This document shows, in pieces, positions 44,634 to 53,002 of a stretch of 64,000 bases of DNA (positions are counted from its first letter, which is position 1; the number at the start of each line of letters is the position of its first letter). The translations under genes were made by a program, and so were the position numbers. The stretch is from UBA4722 sp041690995 (GTDB lineage: Bacteria; Pseudomonadota; Gammaproteobacteria; DSM-16500), in assembly GCA_041690995.1 (NCBI GenBank), contig JBEPVM010000004.1, forward strand, positions 1 through 64,000, in the 5' to 3' direction. Under the pieces are notes generated by a model, which saw only the letters and a program-made list of their open reading frames with translations, was not told where the DNA came from and searched no databases.

Positions 44634-44975
44634 ATGACTGAATTACAAAATAAACGCTGCCTTGCATGTGAAAGCGGCGTTAAGCCACTTGAACAAAAAG
44701 ATATGGCTCAATGGTTAAGTCAAATATCCAATTGGACACTGAATAGTAAGGCGATTGAACTGAGTCGTCGTTTTACTTTTAAAAATTTTTATCACACCAT
44801 GGCTTTTGTCAATGCTATTGCATGGATGGCGCATCAAGAAAATCATCATCCTGATATGGAAATAGGTTATAATTATTGCCTTGTGAAATATTCTACTCAT
44901 ACAATAGGTGGTTTGTCAGAAAATGACTTTATCTGTGCAGCAAAAGTAGATGGATTGAGTTGCTCAAACATATAA
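44634..44975 (+). CDS. phhB: Pterin-4a-carbinolamine dehydratase
   Basis: Dehydrates 4a-hydroxytetrahydrobiopterin in pterin recycling and can act as a transcription coactivator in other organisms. FTFKNFYHTMAFVNAIAWMA with H-Q-E-N-H-H-P-D carries the conserved histidines. I use the ATG at 44634, which has AGGAGA about 7 nt before it; 11 extra residues from 44601 are not conserved. Length 113. No phenylalanine hydroxylase gene is visible in the window. Confidence 0.9.
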   Translation: MTELQNKRCLACESGVKPLEQKDMAQWLSQISNWTLNSKAIELSRRFTFKNFYHTMAFVNAIAWMAHQENHHPDMEIGYNYCLVKYSTHTIGGLSENDFICAAKVDGLSCSNI

Positions 44976-45027
44976 AAGAGATAATAAAAATACTTATGTT
45001 ATGTATGTTAGCAAAATGGAGAAATCA

Positions 45028-45348
45028 ATGACTATTCCTGAAATAAGCGTGCAAGAATTAGAGGCTCTGCGAAAAGCGGAGGCTAATATTTTTATTCTCG
45101 ATGTGCGAAACCCAGATGAATATGCAATTTGTAATTTAGCAGGCCATCTTATTCCACTGAAAGAACTGCCTTCGCGTCTCTCTGAACTTAATCTTGATCA
45201 GCCTATTATTGTGCATTGCCATGCGGGTGGCCGTTCACGGCGGGCGACTGAATTTTTAATCCAATATGGATTTAAAGATGTGCGCAATTTGCGTGGTGGA
45301 ATAACCGCCTGGGCAAATGAAATTGATCCCACTATGTCAAAATATTAA
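45028..45348 (+). CDS. Rhodanese-like sulfurtransferase domain protein
   Basis: Single rhodanese domain of 106 residues with FILDVRNPDEYAICNLAGHL and the active-site loop H-C-H-A-G-G-R-S-R, whose first cysteine would carry the persulfide. I take the ATG at 45028, which has GGAGA 5 nt upstream, over the first ATG at 45001. A donor for a specific pathway cannot be named from context; phhB precedes it. Confidence 0.86.
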   Translation: MTIPEISVQELEALRKAEANIFILDVRNPDEYAICNLAGHLIPLKELPSRLSELNLDQPIIVHCHAGGRSRRATEFLIQYGFKDVRNLRGGITAWANEIDPTMSKY

Positions 45349-45412
45349 TGACAAAAATACTCATGATAGCATTGGGTTTTTTAAGTTAACTCGTATTTCA
45401 AGGAGGTAGATT

Positions 45413-45751
45413 ATGAAATCTCTATTAAAATTAAGTATTTTTTCTTTGTTATTGCTTTTTAGCAGCATCTTATTTGCAGGCAGCGAAGATTGGAAAGGCA
45501 TTTTCACTATACAAAATTCAACAGGCGCTCAAGATACTATCACACATACCCCTACCGATCTTGTTGTCTTTTCCACGGTTTATACAAAAAAATTTGCTTT
45601 CAGCGGAGGCGAGATTTATTTAAATGGCTTTTCTCCAACACAAGATGGAGTCTTGGATGTCAATATGAAAATTGAAGAGTTCACAGAACAAGTGAAAAAA
45701 TTTGGAGTGATTGTTAATCAACAAGTTACGCCTGGTGCGACCTATTCATAA
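45413..45751 (+). CDS. Secreted protein of unknown function
   Basis: 112 residues with a clear signal peptide (basic start, hydrophobic 7-20, A-G-S cleavage near 23) and then a beta-rich domain of about 90 residues without cysteines. AGGAGG stands 6 nt before the ATG. No family recognised. Confidence 0.65.
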   Translation: MKSLLKLSIFSLLLLFSSILFAGSEDWKGIFTIQNSTGAQDTITHTPTDLVVFSTVYTKKFAFSGGEIYLNGFSPTQDGVLDVNMKIEEFTEQVKKFGVIVNQQVTPGATYS

Positions 45752-45784
45752 TTTCTATTTTATAATATGAGATTGTTGTCTTGA

Positions 45785-46150
45785 TTAAAAAATCCATGAT
45801 GTAGGATTAACAATTGCTTCATTGTATAGTAGAGATCTTAAGCCTCTAGCCATACGAATAATCCACCAAATGATGCTCAAAAGTAATAAGGCTATACCGA
45901 TTACGTATGGACATAATGCAAGAGATACAACAGTATACAAAATTCCAATCCAAAATGATCGAATTACGTATTGATAATGTGATTTTAAAATCGTTTTAGC
46001 ATCATTTTGAAAAACATAGGCAAATATGACTCCGACAATAATAGGAAGCACGGGTAATACAGTGGAGAAAGTATAGAGAATATAGATTCCATAAATGACT
46101 TTTTTCGTTACCGAATCTTCGGATTCCTGCTGGGTGATTACATTATGCAT
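45785..46150 (-). CDS. DUF4870-type membrane protein
   Basis: A 121-residue membrane protein with three to four hydrophobic helices. IIVGVIFAYVFQNDAKTILK followed by SHYQYVIRSFWIGILYT matches the DUF4870/YIM pattern (a helix, then basic-flanked short loop, then S-H-x-x-x-x-I-R-S-F-W). The function of the family is unknown. Confidence 0.78.
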   Translation of the reverse strand: MHNVITQQESEDSVTKKVIYGIYILYTFSTVLPVLPIIVGVIFAYVFQNDAKTILKSHYQYVIRSFWIGILYTVVSLALCPYVIGIALLLLSIIWWIIRMARGLRSLLYNEAIVNPTSWIF

Positions 46151-46304
46151 GTGATGGCCTCTGAATGCTAAATATGTATTAAAAAAATCAATTGTAGGGA
46201 AAATTTCATAATTTTGCCTTTAATAGTTGAATATTTTTGATAGTGTATTCTTCAAAAATGGCTAAATTTTCTTTCATATTGTTTTAATCTCTAATGCTAA
46301 TTTG

Positions 46305-46394
46305 CGGAGGAGGTGGGATTCGAACCCACGTAGGAGCGTTAGCCCCTCATCCGATTTCGAGTCGGTGCCGTTATGGCCGCTTCGGTACCCCTCC
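46305..46394 (-). tRNA. tRNA-Ser (anticodon CGA)
   Basis: Ninety-nt class II tRNA on the minus strand. Acceptor stem GGAGGGG pairs with CTCCTCC (one G-U), discriminator G73. The anticodon loop CTCGAAA gives CGA (plus-strand 46357-46359), closed by a 4-bp stem plus an A27-A43 mismatch. A long variable arm (AGGGGC/GCTCCT) and the T-arm GTGGG-TTCGAAT-CCCAC complete it. CCA is not encoded (the gene is followed by CAA), so it is added after transcription. Confidence 0.95.
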
Positions 46395-46417
46395 TGAAAA
46401 GCTTGGCGATTATAGCC

Positions 46418-46675
46418 CTATTGACCCATCGTATTCAATTCGGGTGGTGTAAGATCAACGGGGGTGGTGCTGTTTGGATATTCTTTCTCTGATACAGGAT
46501 AGTGTGCGGTGATTGTAGAGGAAGAAACCCCTGGAGGGATTTTTAAAGGCGGTACACTTTTGGCTTTTAAATAATCTGTATCGCGATTTTGAATAACATT
46601 GTGATTGCCGTGGAAAGAGCAAGCCGCCAGGGTCAATATAGACAACATAAGAGAAAATAGTTTTAAAGAACGCAT
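46418..46675 (-). CDS. bamC: Minimal BamC-like lipoprotein
   Basis: 85-residue lipoprotein with signal peptide and lipobox L-A-A-C (Cys 19). The mature part reads R-D-T-D-Y-L-K-A-K-S-V-P-P-L, then K-I-P-P-G-V and a Y-P-V...D-L-T-P-P stretch, like the unstructured N-terminal lasso by which E. coli BamC wraps BamD. Both helix-grip domains of BamC are missing (85 against 344 residues). It is directly downstream of dapA, the conserved bamC position, with a 15-nt gap, and tRNA-Ser follows 23 nt later. Confidence 0.75.
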   Translation of the reverse strand: MRSLKLFSLMLSILTLAACSFHGNHNVIQNRDTDYLKAKSVPPLKIPPGVSSSTITAHYPVSEKEYPNSTTPVDLTPPELNTMGQ

Positions 46676-46690
46676 AGTTAACCTTTTTAT

Positions 46691-47584
46691 TTACATTATT
46701 ATCTTTTCGTGCAGGACGCCTGTTTCAAAAAGCGCTTCTCGCAATTCTACATGATATTTTGAGTCTAACGGTAGCAATGGCAACCGAATACCCGATGGAA
46801 CACGCCCCATTTCATGCAACGCCCATTTAGTCGGCACTGGGTTTGTTTCCAGGAATAATTTTTTATGCAGTGGCATTAATTCTGCATGCAATTTTTCTGC
46901 CAGAGCTTTATTGCCTGCCAAGGCCGCCTCGCAAAACTCATGCATTTTACGCGGTGCAACATTCGCTGTCACGGAAATGATACCTTTTGCGCCATTTAAG
47001 ATTAAATTAAGTGCCGTGGGGTCATCTCCGCTATAAATAGGGAAATCTTTGCCGCAAAGTTGTGCAATTTGAATAGCGCGATCCAGGTTGCCTGTGGCTT
47101 CCTTAACGCCAATAATAGTTTGAATTTTAGATAACTTCTGGACTGTTTCGGGTAAAAGATCACTCGCTGTACGTGTAGGAACATTATATAAAATAATCGG
47201 TAAAGTCACTGCTTCAGCAATGGTTTTATAGTGTTCATAGAGGCCGTTTTGTGAAGGTCTAATGAGGTAAGGGGTCACAATCAGCGCTGCATCTGCACCT
47301 GCTTTTTTTGCATCGCGCGTGAGTTCTATCGTTTGTTGGGTGGAAGCCGTGCCTGTGCCTGCGATGACTGGGATACGTTTTGCAACTTGTTCAACGACAC
47401 TTGCAATAATAGCGTATTTTTCATCTGGCGTGAGTGTGGCGGATTCTCCCGTGGTGCCAGCGACAACCAGTGCGTCTGTGCCTGAGGCAATATGCCATTC
47501 GATTAAATCATGCAGTGATTGCTTGTCAATAGACCCGTCTTTTTGCATAGGGGTCACTAGTGCGACCATACTGCCCGTGAACAT
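46691..47584 (-). CDS. dapA: 4-hydroxy-tetrahydrodipicolinate synthase
   Basis: Condenses pyruvate with aspartate semialdehyde in the lysine/diaminopimelate route. Conserved blocks are GTTGESATLTPDE (Thr), IILYNVPTRTASDL (catalytic Tyr) and GVKEATGN (Schiff-base Lys). The TIM barrel is complete at 297 residues (E. coli 292). It forms the head of dapA-bamC-tRNA on the minus strand. Confidence 0.97.
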   Translation of the reverse strand: MFTGSMVALVTPMQKDGSIDKQSLHDLIEWHIASGTDALVVAGTTGESATLTPDEKYAIIASVVEQVAKRIPVIAGTGTASTQQTIELTRDAKKAGADAALIVTPYLIRPSQNGLYEHYKTIAEAVTLPIILYNVPTRTASDLLPETVQKLSKIQTIIGVKEATGNLDRAIQIAQLCGKDFPIYSGDDPTALNLILNGAKGIISVTANVAPRKMHEFCEAALAGNKALAEKLHAELMPLHKKLFLETNPVPTKWALHEMGRVPSGIRLPLLPLDSKYHVELREALFETGVLHEKIIM

Positions 47585-47696
47585 AGCTGCTTCCTCTTTA
47601 ATAAGGAAGTGATTGTAGCATTATTAGCTCTATTTTCTATGTTTTTTTGTGCAAGGCCGCTATACTTCTGGCAATTATTTTCGAAAGGCAAAAATC

Positions 47697-49196
47697 ATGT
47701 ATTCACTATCCTGGGCAGATCGACTCTGGGGCAAGCAAGCGAAATGGGCATATTTGCTATGCGCTGCCGTTATTTTATTATTCACGCTATTGGGCAGTCG
47801 TGAGATTTGGACACAAGAACATCGCTGGAGCGATATTGTGTATGGCATGTTTTATTCCCATGATTTTTTGCATCCGCGATTGGATGGAAATGATTATTAT
47901 GATAAACCATTACTGTCTTATTGGTTAGTTGCAGGGGTTGCGATTGTTATTGGCGATTTAAACACATGGGCAATGCGTATTCCTTCGGCTTTAGCAGGGT
48001 TACTCGCCATTGGGTCAATTTATTATCTGGGTACTTATTTAAAAGATAAAAGATTGGGTTTGTTAGCAGGCTGGATGTTACTCACGACATTTTATTTTAT
48101 TTTTTGGGCGCGTACGAGCAGTACAGATATGCTCAACATGGCAGGCTCGCTTTTTGCTGTCGCATGGTATTTTTCCAGGAGACAGCAAACGCATTTATTT
48201 AATTATATTATTTTCTTTTTGATTCTTGCATTAACTGCATTATGCAAAGGATTAGTAGGCCCAATGGTCGCTATTCTAGCGATTCTCCCGGATATGTTAT
48301 TGCAGGATAACTGGAAAAAACATCTGAATCTACGTGTATGGGTAGGAATGATACCTGCGTTGATTATTTATGGGTTACCTTTTTGGGCGTCAACCCATTT
48401 TAGCATTCAGGGTTATAGAGAAAATGGGTTATATGAAGTGTATCGGGAAAATATTATGCGGTATTTCCATCCGTTTGATCACAAAGACCCGATTTACACT
48501 TATTTTTTGTATTTGCCTATTTATTTATTACCCTGGACGTTTTTCTTTGTGCCTGCTTTAATTTCTCTTAAATCACGTTGGAGTTTATTATCAAAAAATT
48601 CTAAATGGATGATTTATTCGACAGCATTATTATTTTTATTTTTTACTTTAAGCGGATCACGCCGTAGTTATTATGTATTACCTATCGTGCCTTTTGCTAT
48701 TTTATTAACAGCCGATTGGATTTTGTCAAGCCCTGGTGCTATTAAACGATACCAATGGGCAGGACGCGTAGCCATTATTTCTTTTATTTTATTTTTTTTA
48801 AATTTTGGGGTGTTGCAACCACTGTACTATTCAAAAAACAGTGTTAAACATTTTACGATGGCTCTAAAGACAGAAGCTGTGAAAATTAAACCATGGTCTA
48901 CATGGAAATTTGTTTTGTTGGATGCTGAAAGTAAAATACCTTTTTATTTGCATTTGCCACCTGACATCAAAAATAACAGCGTCATAGGAGATAGGGAAAA
49001 ACAAACAAAAACAGCATTACTGAAAGCCTGGCCAATTTTAAAAAATTTACCTAAAGATACTATTTTTATTACTCGAAAAATATATTTGTCTTTTCTGAAA
49101 AATATATTCAGAAATTATAGTAGGATTGAACTAAAGCCTGATGGATTTTTTAATAAAGATAATATTGATTCGCCGGTGGCTTTTATTCCCAGATAA
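47697..49196 (+). CDS. ArnT-like GT-C glycosyltransferase
   Basis: Polytopic inner-membrane protein of the PMT/ArnT family, about 499 residues from the ATG at 47697 (GAAAGG upstream). It has about 10-12 hydrophobic helices. The first periplasmic loop has G-S-R-E-I-W-T-Q-E-H-R-W, with the acidic catalytic residue typical of GT-C enzymes, and the YYDKPLLSYWLV segment. Members transfer undecaprenyl-linked aminoarabinose or other sugars to lipid A or proteins. The donor sugar here is unknown; without arnBCAD genes nearby I would not call it ArnT. Confidence 0.82.
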   Translation: MYSLSWADRLWGKQAKWAYLLCAAVILLFTLLGSREIWTQEHRWSDIVYGMFYSHDFLHPRLDGNDYYDKPLLSYWLVAGVAIVIGDLNTWAMRIPSALAGLLAIGSIYYLGTYLKDKRLGLLAGWMLLTTFYFIFWARTSSTDMLNMAGSLFAVAWYFSRRQQTHLFNYIIFFLILALTALCKGLVGPMVAILAILPDMLLQDNWKKHLNLRVWVGMIPALIIYGLPFWASTHFSIQGYRENGLYEVYRENIMRYFHPFDHKDPIYTYFLYLPIYLLPWTFFFVPALISLKSRWSLLSKNSKWMIYSTALLFLFFTLSGSRRSYYVLPIVPFAILLTADWILSSPGAIKRYQWAGRVAIISFILFFLNFGVLQPLYYSKNSVKHFTMALKTEAVKIKPWSTWKFVLLDAESKIPFYLHLPPDIKNNSVIGDREKQTKTALLKAWPILKNLPKDTIFITRKIYLSFLKNIFRNYSRIELKPDGFFNKDNIDSPVAFIPR

Positions 49197-49258
49197 TACT
49201 TGTAAAAAATAGGAAAACTTCTTATTATTTTATGGATTGTTAATTTAAAGGGATATTT

Positions 49259-49513
49259 ATGACAGATCATTCTTTACAGAAATTAGAAGAGAAAATCATG
49301 GCATTACTCACAAGGCTCGATGGGTTACGTGCTGAGGTGAGCCAATTAAAGACAGAAAATGCCGTTTTTAAAATGGAAAAAATAGATTACGCTAAACGAT
49401 TACACGAATTAATTGCATTATTAGATTCAATAGATCCTCTCGAAGAGAATAAATTAATACGAACGAGCCTGCGAGAAGAATTGCCAGAGCTGGAAGAGCT
49501 TTCGCTGAGCTAA
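49259..49513 (+). CDS. Small coiled-coil protein, ZapB-like
   Basis: 84 residues, mostly one heptad coiled coil (SLQKLEEKIMALLTRLDGLR and on to residue 55) with an acidic C-terminus. It resembles ZapB and the TIGR02449 family of short coiled-coil proteins linked to cell division, but no ZapA or other division gene is near, so this is a guess from shape. Its stop is 1 nt from the converging xseA end. Confidence 0.5.
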   Translation: MTDHSLQKLEEKIMALLTRLDGLRAEVSQLKTENAVFKMEKIDYAKRLHELIALLDSIDPLEENKLIRTSLREELPELEELSLS

Positions 49514-49514
49514 T

Positions 49515-50720
49515 TTATGTCACAGTGCAAGAAATATTTCCATCCATCACTTGTAGATTGAGTTCCTCCCCTTTTTTCACTTGCTTAACAGAATGCACTA
49601 TATTTTTATCTTTCTGCGTTGCGATAGAAAAACCGCGTTTTAAAGTTGCAAGCGGACTTAGCGCATCTAATTTGGCGGCAGCATTTGTCAGCGATTGTTG
49701 CCGCAGCAGCATGGAGTTTGTTATTTTATTTTGCAATCGCTGCAATTGAAATAATAATTGTTGTTGCAATGTTTGAATACGATGATGAGGATGTCGTTGC
49801 TGTAACTGTGCGGCACACCAGTCAAGCTGTTGTTGAAATTGTTGAAATCTTTGAGTCAGTAAACGCGAAAAATGCTTTTGTGTTTGTGTAATAGATAGCA
49901 GCAATTCGTTCGTATCGGGTGTCACTAATTCAGCCGCCGCAGAAGGTGTAGGGGCGCGTACATCTGCTACGAAATCCGCAATCGTAAAATCAATTTCATG
50001 GCCCACGCCTGTAATGACAGGTAATTCGCTTGCATAAATTGCATAGGCAACTTTTTCTTCATTGAATGACCATAAATCTTCAAGCGAACCACCCCCACGC
50101 GCGAGAATCAGTACATCTACCTCTTGGCGTTGGTTGGCTATTTGAATAGCATTCACAATCTGTGTTGCTGCTAATTCACCTTGTACAGGCGTTGGATAAA
50201 TAATAATAGAGGCTGCTGAAAATCGCCGTTTCAGAACATGCAAAATATCACGGATCGCCGCGCCTGTTGCAGAGGTAACAACTCCGATTGTTTTAGGGAA
50301 GGCAGGTAATGGTTTCTTATGCGCCGCATCAAATAATCCTGCTTGTAATAACCGTTTTTTTAATAATTCAAATTCTTTTTGTAATTGGCCAATACCCGCT
50401 TCTTCCAAATGTTCGATTAATAACTGAAACTCACCACGACCTTCATACAAGCTCACCCGTGCTCTAGCGAGCACCTGCATACCGTTTTGTGGCGTAAAAT
50501 TTAAACGAGAATTTTGCGGTCTAAACATAGCGCAACGAACTTGTGCTGTGGCATCTTTCAGCGAAAAATACCAATGTCCTGAATGCGGTGCCGCAAAATT
50601 GGATATTTCACCTTCAACCCAAAGCGTGAAAAAATTTTCTTCTAATAATAAACGCACATCGCGGTTTAAGCGGCTAACGGTATAAATTTCTTGGGTGTGG
50701 CTAATATCAATGGTATTCAT
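49515..50720 (-). CDS. xseA: Exodeoxyribonuclease VII large subunit
   Basis: Degrades single-stranded DNA in both directions with XseB. The N-terminal OB-fold (LFTLWVEGEISNFAAPHSGH) is followed by the catalytic domain: FPKTIGVVTSATGAAIRDIL, YPTPVQG, LARGGGSLEDLW, FNEE, PVITGVGHEIDFTIAD and DVRAPTPSAAAEL. The C-terminal coiled region is shorter than in E. coli (401 against 456 residues). xseB is not in the window. Confidence 0.96.
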   Translation of the reverse strand: MNTIDISHTQEIYTVSRLNRDVRLLLEENFFTLWVEGEISNFAAPHSGHWYFSLKDATAQVRCAMFRPQNSRLNFTPQNGMQVLARARVSLYEGRGEFQLLIEHLEEAGIGQLQKEFELLKKRLLQAGLFDAAHKKPLPAFPKTIGVVTSATGAAIRDILHVLKRRFSAASIIIYPTPVQGELAATQIVNAIQIANQRQEVDVLILARGGGSLEDLWSFNEEKVAYAIYASELPVITGVGHEIDFTIADFVADVRAPTPSAAAELVTPDTNELLLSITQTQKHFSRLLTQRFQQFQQQLDWCAAQLQQRHPHHRIQTLQQQLLFQLQRLQNKITNSMLLRQQSLTNAAAKLDALSPLATLKRGFSIATQKDKNIVHSVKQVKKGEELNLQVMDGNISCTVT

Positions 50721-50878
50721 AGAACTAACTACTTAGAAAATTTGCTATTGTACTATGATAAACGTATGCTAGCATTGTTCTCTCAATATCCCTACCATAA
50801 TAATTGCAACTCCAAATTCTGCTTCACAAAAACAAAGCTATATCATTGACTTTTTATCAAATTGTGGAGACAATAAAA

Positions 50879-51157
50879 GTGAAAATCACGTATGACCCTA
50901 AAAAAAGAAAACAGACATTAGAAGATCGCGGGTTAGATTTTAAAGATGCTTCTTTTATTTTTAAAGACGCTATATACGAAATCGAAGATACAAGAAAAGA
51001 TTACCAAGAAAAAAGAATAATAGCAGTAGGTCATTTTAAAGAACGTATGATGATTATTGGTTATGTGCAACGTGGTGATAAAAAACACATATTTTCAATG
51101 AGGAAAGCGAATGAACGCGAAATTAAAAAATATCAAAAGCAATTTGAAGAAAGTTGA
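50879..51157 (+). CDS. brnT: BrnT-family toxin (copy 3)
   Basis: Third BrnT toxin: K-I-T-Y-D-P-K-K-R-K-Q-T-L-E-D-R-G-L-D-F, then E-D-T-R-K-D-Y-Q-E-K-R and the C-terminal S-M-R-K-A-N-E-R-E-I-K-K-Y. The start is GTG at 50879 with GGAGA 10 nt upstream; the frame's ATG at 50804 would add a non-homologous 25-residue leader. A TTGAC hexamer lies near 50846. It overlaps brnA by 47 nt. Confidence 0.9.
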   Translation: MKITYDPKKRKQTLEDRGLDFKDASFIFKDAIYEIEDTRKDYQEKRIIAVGHFKERMMIIGYVQRGDKKHIFSMRKANEREIKKYQKQFEES

Positions 51158-51395
51158 TGCTCATAAAATAAAAAAAATAGAGTATGATGAATTACCTGAA
51201 TTGACAGATGAGATGTTTAAGCGAGCAGTTTATAAAGTCAACGGTATCATCAAGCCAGCTCCCCAACGGCGCGGAATACAGAAAAAACCTACCAAAGTGG
51301 CTTTAAATGTAAGATTACCTCGTCAGGTTGTTGATTATTTCAAATCTGAAGGACGTGGATGGCAAACTAAAATGGGACATGCTCTTCTTGAGTGA
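51111..51395 (+). CDS. brnA: BrnA-family antitoxin (copy 3)
   Basis: Antitoxin partner. Y-D-E-L-P-E-L-T-D-E-M-F near the N-terminus and KVALNVRLPRQVVDYFKSEG followed by RGWQTKM are BrnA signatures. The C-terminus stops soon after the G-W-Q-T-K-M helix and is a few residues shorter than usual. As in copy 1, its ATG lies in the codons for the toxin's KANERE motif. Confidence 0.86.
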   Translation: MNAKLKNIKSNLKKVDAHKIKKIEYDELPELTDEMFKRAVYKVNGIIKPAPQRRGIQKKPTKVALNVRLPRQVVDYFKSEGRGWQTKMGHALLE

Positions 51396-51476
51396 ATAAA
51401 AAAACATCCTCATTCTCCTTCTTCTCATCCATAAACGACAGCTACAACGGCTATATTTATATAAGCCAATACACTG

Positions 51477-51482
51477 TATAAT
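51477..51482 (+). promoter_or_regulatory. Probable -10 box of guaB
   Basis: TATAAT lies 39 nt before the guaB ATG. A weak T-rich -35 (tattta or tttata) stands at the right distance. AGAGGAA forms the guaB ribosome binding site. Confidence 0.4.
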
Positions 51483-51520
51483 GCGATGTTAATTTTAACT
51501 AGTTATTAGAGGAATTAACC

Positions 51521-53002
51521 ATGCTGCGTATGGTTCAAGAAGCATTAACGTTTGATGATGTATTATTATTACCTGCTGAATCCCATGTATTACCGAAAGA
51601 CGTTGATTTAAAAACAAAATTAACGCGGGATATTACCCTCAATATTCCATTAATCTCTGCCGCAATGGATACAGTGACAGAAGCTCGGCTGGCAATAGGC
51701 ATTGCTCAGGTCGGTGGCATGGGTATTTTGCATAAAAATATGAGCATTGAGCAGCAGGCGGCTGAGGTGCGTAAAGTTAAAAAATTTGAAAGCGGTGTGG
51801 TGAAAGACCCCATCACTGTTTCGCCAAACACAACTGTGCGTGAAGTATTAAATATTATTAAAGCGTTTAATTTTCATGCCTTGCCTGTTGTGGAGGAAAA
51901 TCAGCAGCTGGTTGGCATCGTCACCAGCCGAGATTTACGTTTTGAAACTAATCTCGATCAGCCTGTTTCGCAAATTATGACGACCAAAGAACGCCTGGTC
52001 ACTGTCAAGGAAGGCACCGATCGTGAAACTGTGCGTCATCTTTTACATAAACATCGCATTGAAAAAGTACTCGTTATTAATGATCATTTTCAATTGCGCG
52101 GTATGTGTACTGTGAAAGATATACTAAAAGAGCAAGAACAACCGTTTGCTTGTAAAGACCAATCAGGCCAATTACGTGTTGGCGCGGCAGTGGGTGTGGG
52201 CGCTGAAGCGGATGAACGTATCGCGGCGTTGGTCGAGGCGGGTGTTGATATTCTAGTGGTTGATACGGCACACGGTCATTCAAAAGGTGTGATTGAACGT
52301 GTTCGGTGGATTAAAAAACAGTATGGGGCAATCCCTGTGATTGCGGGGAATATTGCCACAGCTGATGCTGCATTAGCTTTAGCTGATGCAGGAGTGGATG
52401 CTGTCAAAGTGGGTATTGGCCCTGGTTCCATTTGTACAACGCGCATTGTTACGGGGGTCGGTGTGCCACAAATGACGGCTATTTCGAATGTGAGTGCAGC
52501 ACTGAAAAATACAGCGATTGCAATCATTGCGGATGGCGGCATACGTTACTCAGGCGATATTTGCAAGGCTATCGCTGCGGGTGCAACAGCCGTCATGATT
52601 GGTAGCTTATTTGCGGGCACAGAAGAATCACCGGGTGAAGTAGAACTTTATCATGGGCGTTCTTATAAAGCGTATCGAGGGATGGGTTCTCTCGCAGCCA
52701 TGGCGCAACGAAACGGCTCAAGTGATCGTTATTTCCAGGACGGGATGACGTCATTGGATAAATTGGTTCCTGAGGGCATAGAAGGACGAGTGCCGTATAA
52801 AGGCAGTATTATGACTATTATTAGTCAACTCATGGGAGGTTTACGTTCAGGAATGGGTTACACAGGCTGCGCAGATATTCAGAGCCTCAGAACAAAACCC
52901 GAGTTTGTGCGTGTGACGAGTTCGGGCGTACGTGAAAGCCATGTGCACGATGTGCAAATTACGAAAGAGGCTCCTAATTATCAGATAGGCGAGGCTTTAT
53001 AA
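51521..53002 (+). CDS. guaB: IMP dehydrogenase
   Basis: Oxidises IMP to XMP, the committed step to GMP. The barrel starts with ALTFDDVLLLPAES; two CBS domains span about 95-205 (DPITVSPNTTVREVL, TVKEGTDRETVRHLLHKHR). The catalytic loop is GIGPGSICTTRI with Cys, and the flap segment Y-R-G-M-G-S is present. Length 493 (E. coli 488). guaA starts at the next base. Confidence 0.97.
   Translation: MLRMVQEALTFDDVLLLPAESHVLPKDVDLKTKLTRDITLNIPLISAAMDTVTEARLAIGIAQVGGMGILHKNMSIEQQAAEVRKVKKFESGVVKDPITVSPNTTVREVLNIIKAFNFHALPVVEENQQLVGIVTSRDLRFETNLDQPVSQIMTTKERLVTVKEGTDRETVRHLLHKHRIEKVLVINDHFQLRGMCTVKDILKEQEQPFACKDQSGQLRVGAAVGVGAEADERIAALVEAGVDILVVDTAHGHSKGVIERVRWIKKQYGAIPVIAGNIATADAALALADAGVDAVKVGIGPGSICTTRIVTGVGVPQMTAISNVSAALKNTAIAIIADGGIRYSGDICKAIAAGATAVMIGSLFAGTEESPGEVELYHGRSYKAYRGMGSLAAMAQRNGSSDRYFQDGMTSLDKLVPEGIEGRVPYKGSIMTIISQLMGGLRSGMGYTGCADIQSLRTKPEFVRVTSSGVRESHVHDVQITKEAPNYQIGEAL

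Noticed and set aside
47609..47928. Overlapping plus-strand frames at the 5' end of the ArnT-like gene
   Set aside because: Short frames in other phases of a well-supported gene, without their own ribosome binding sites.
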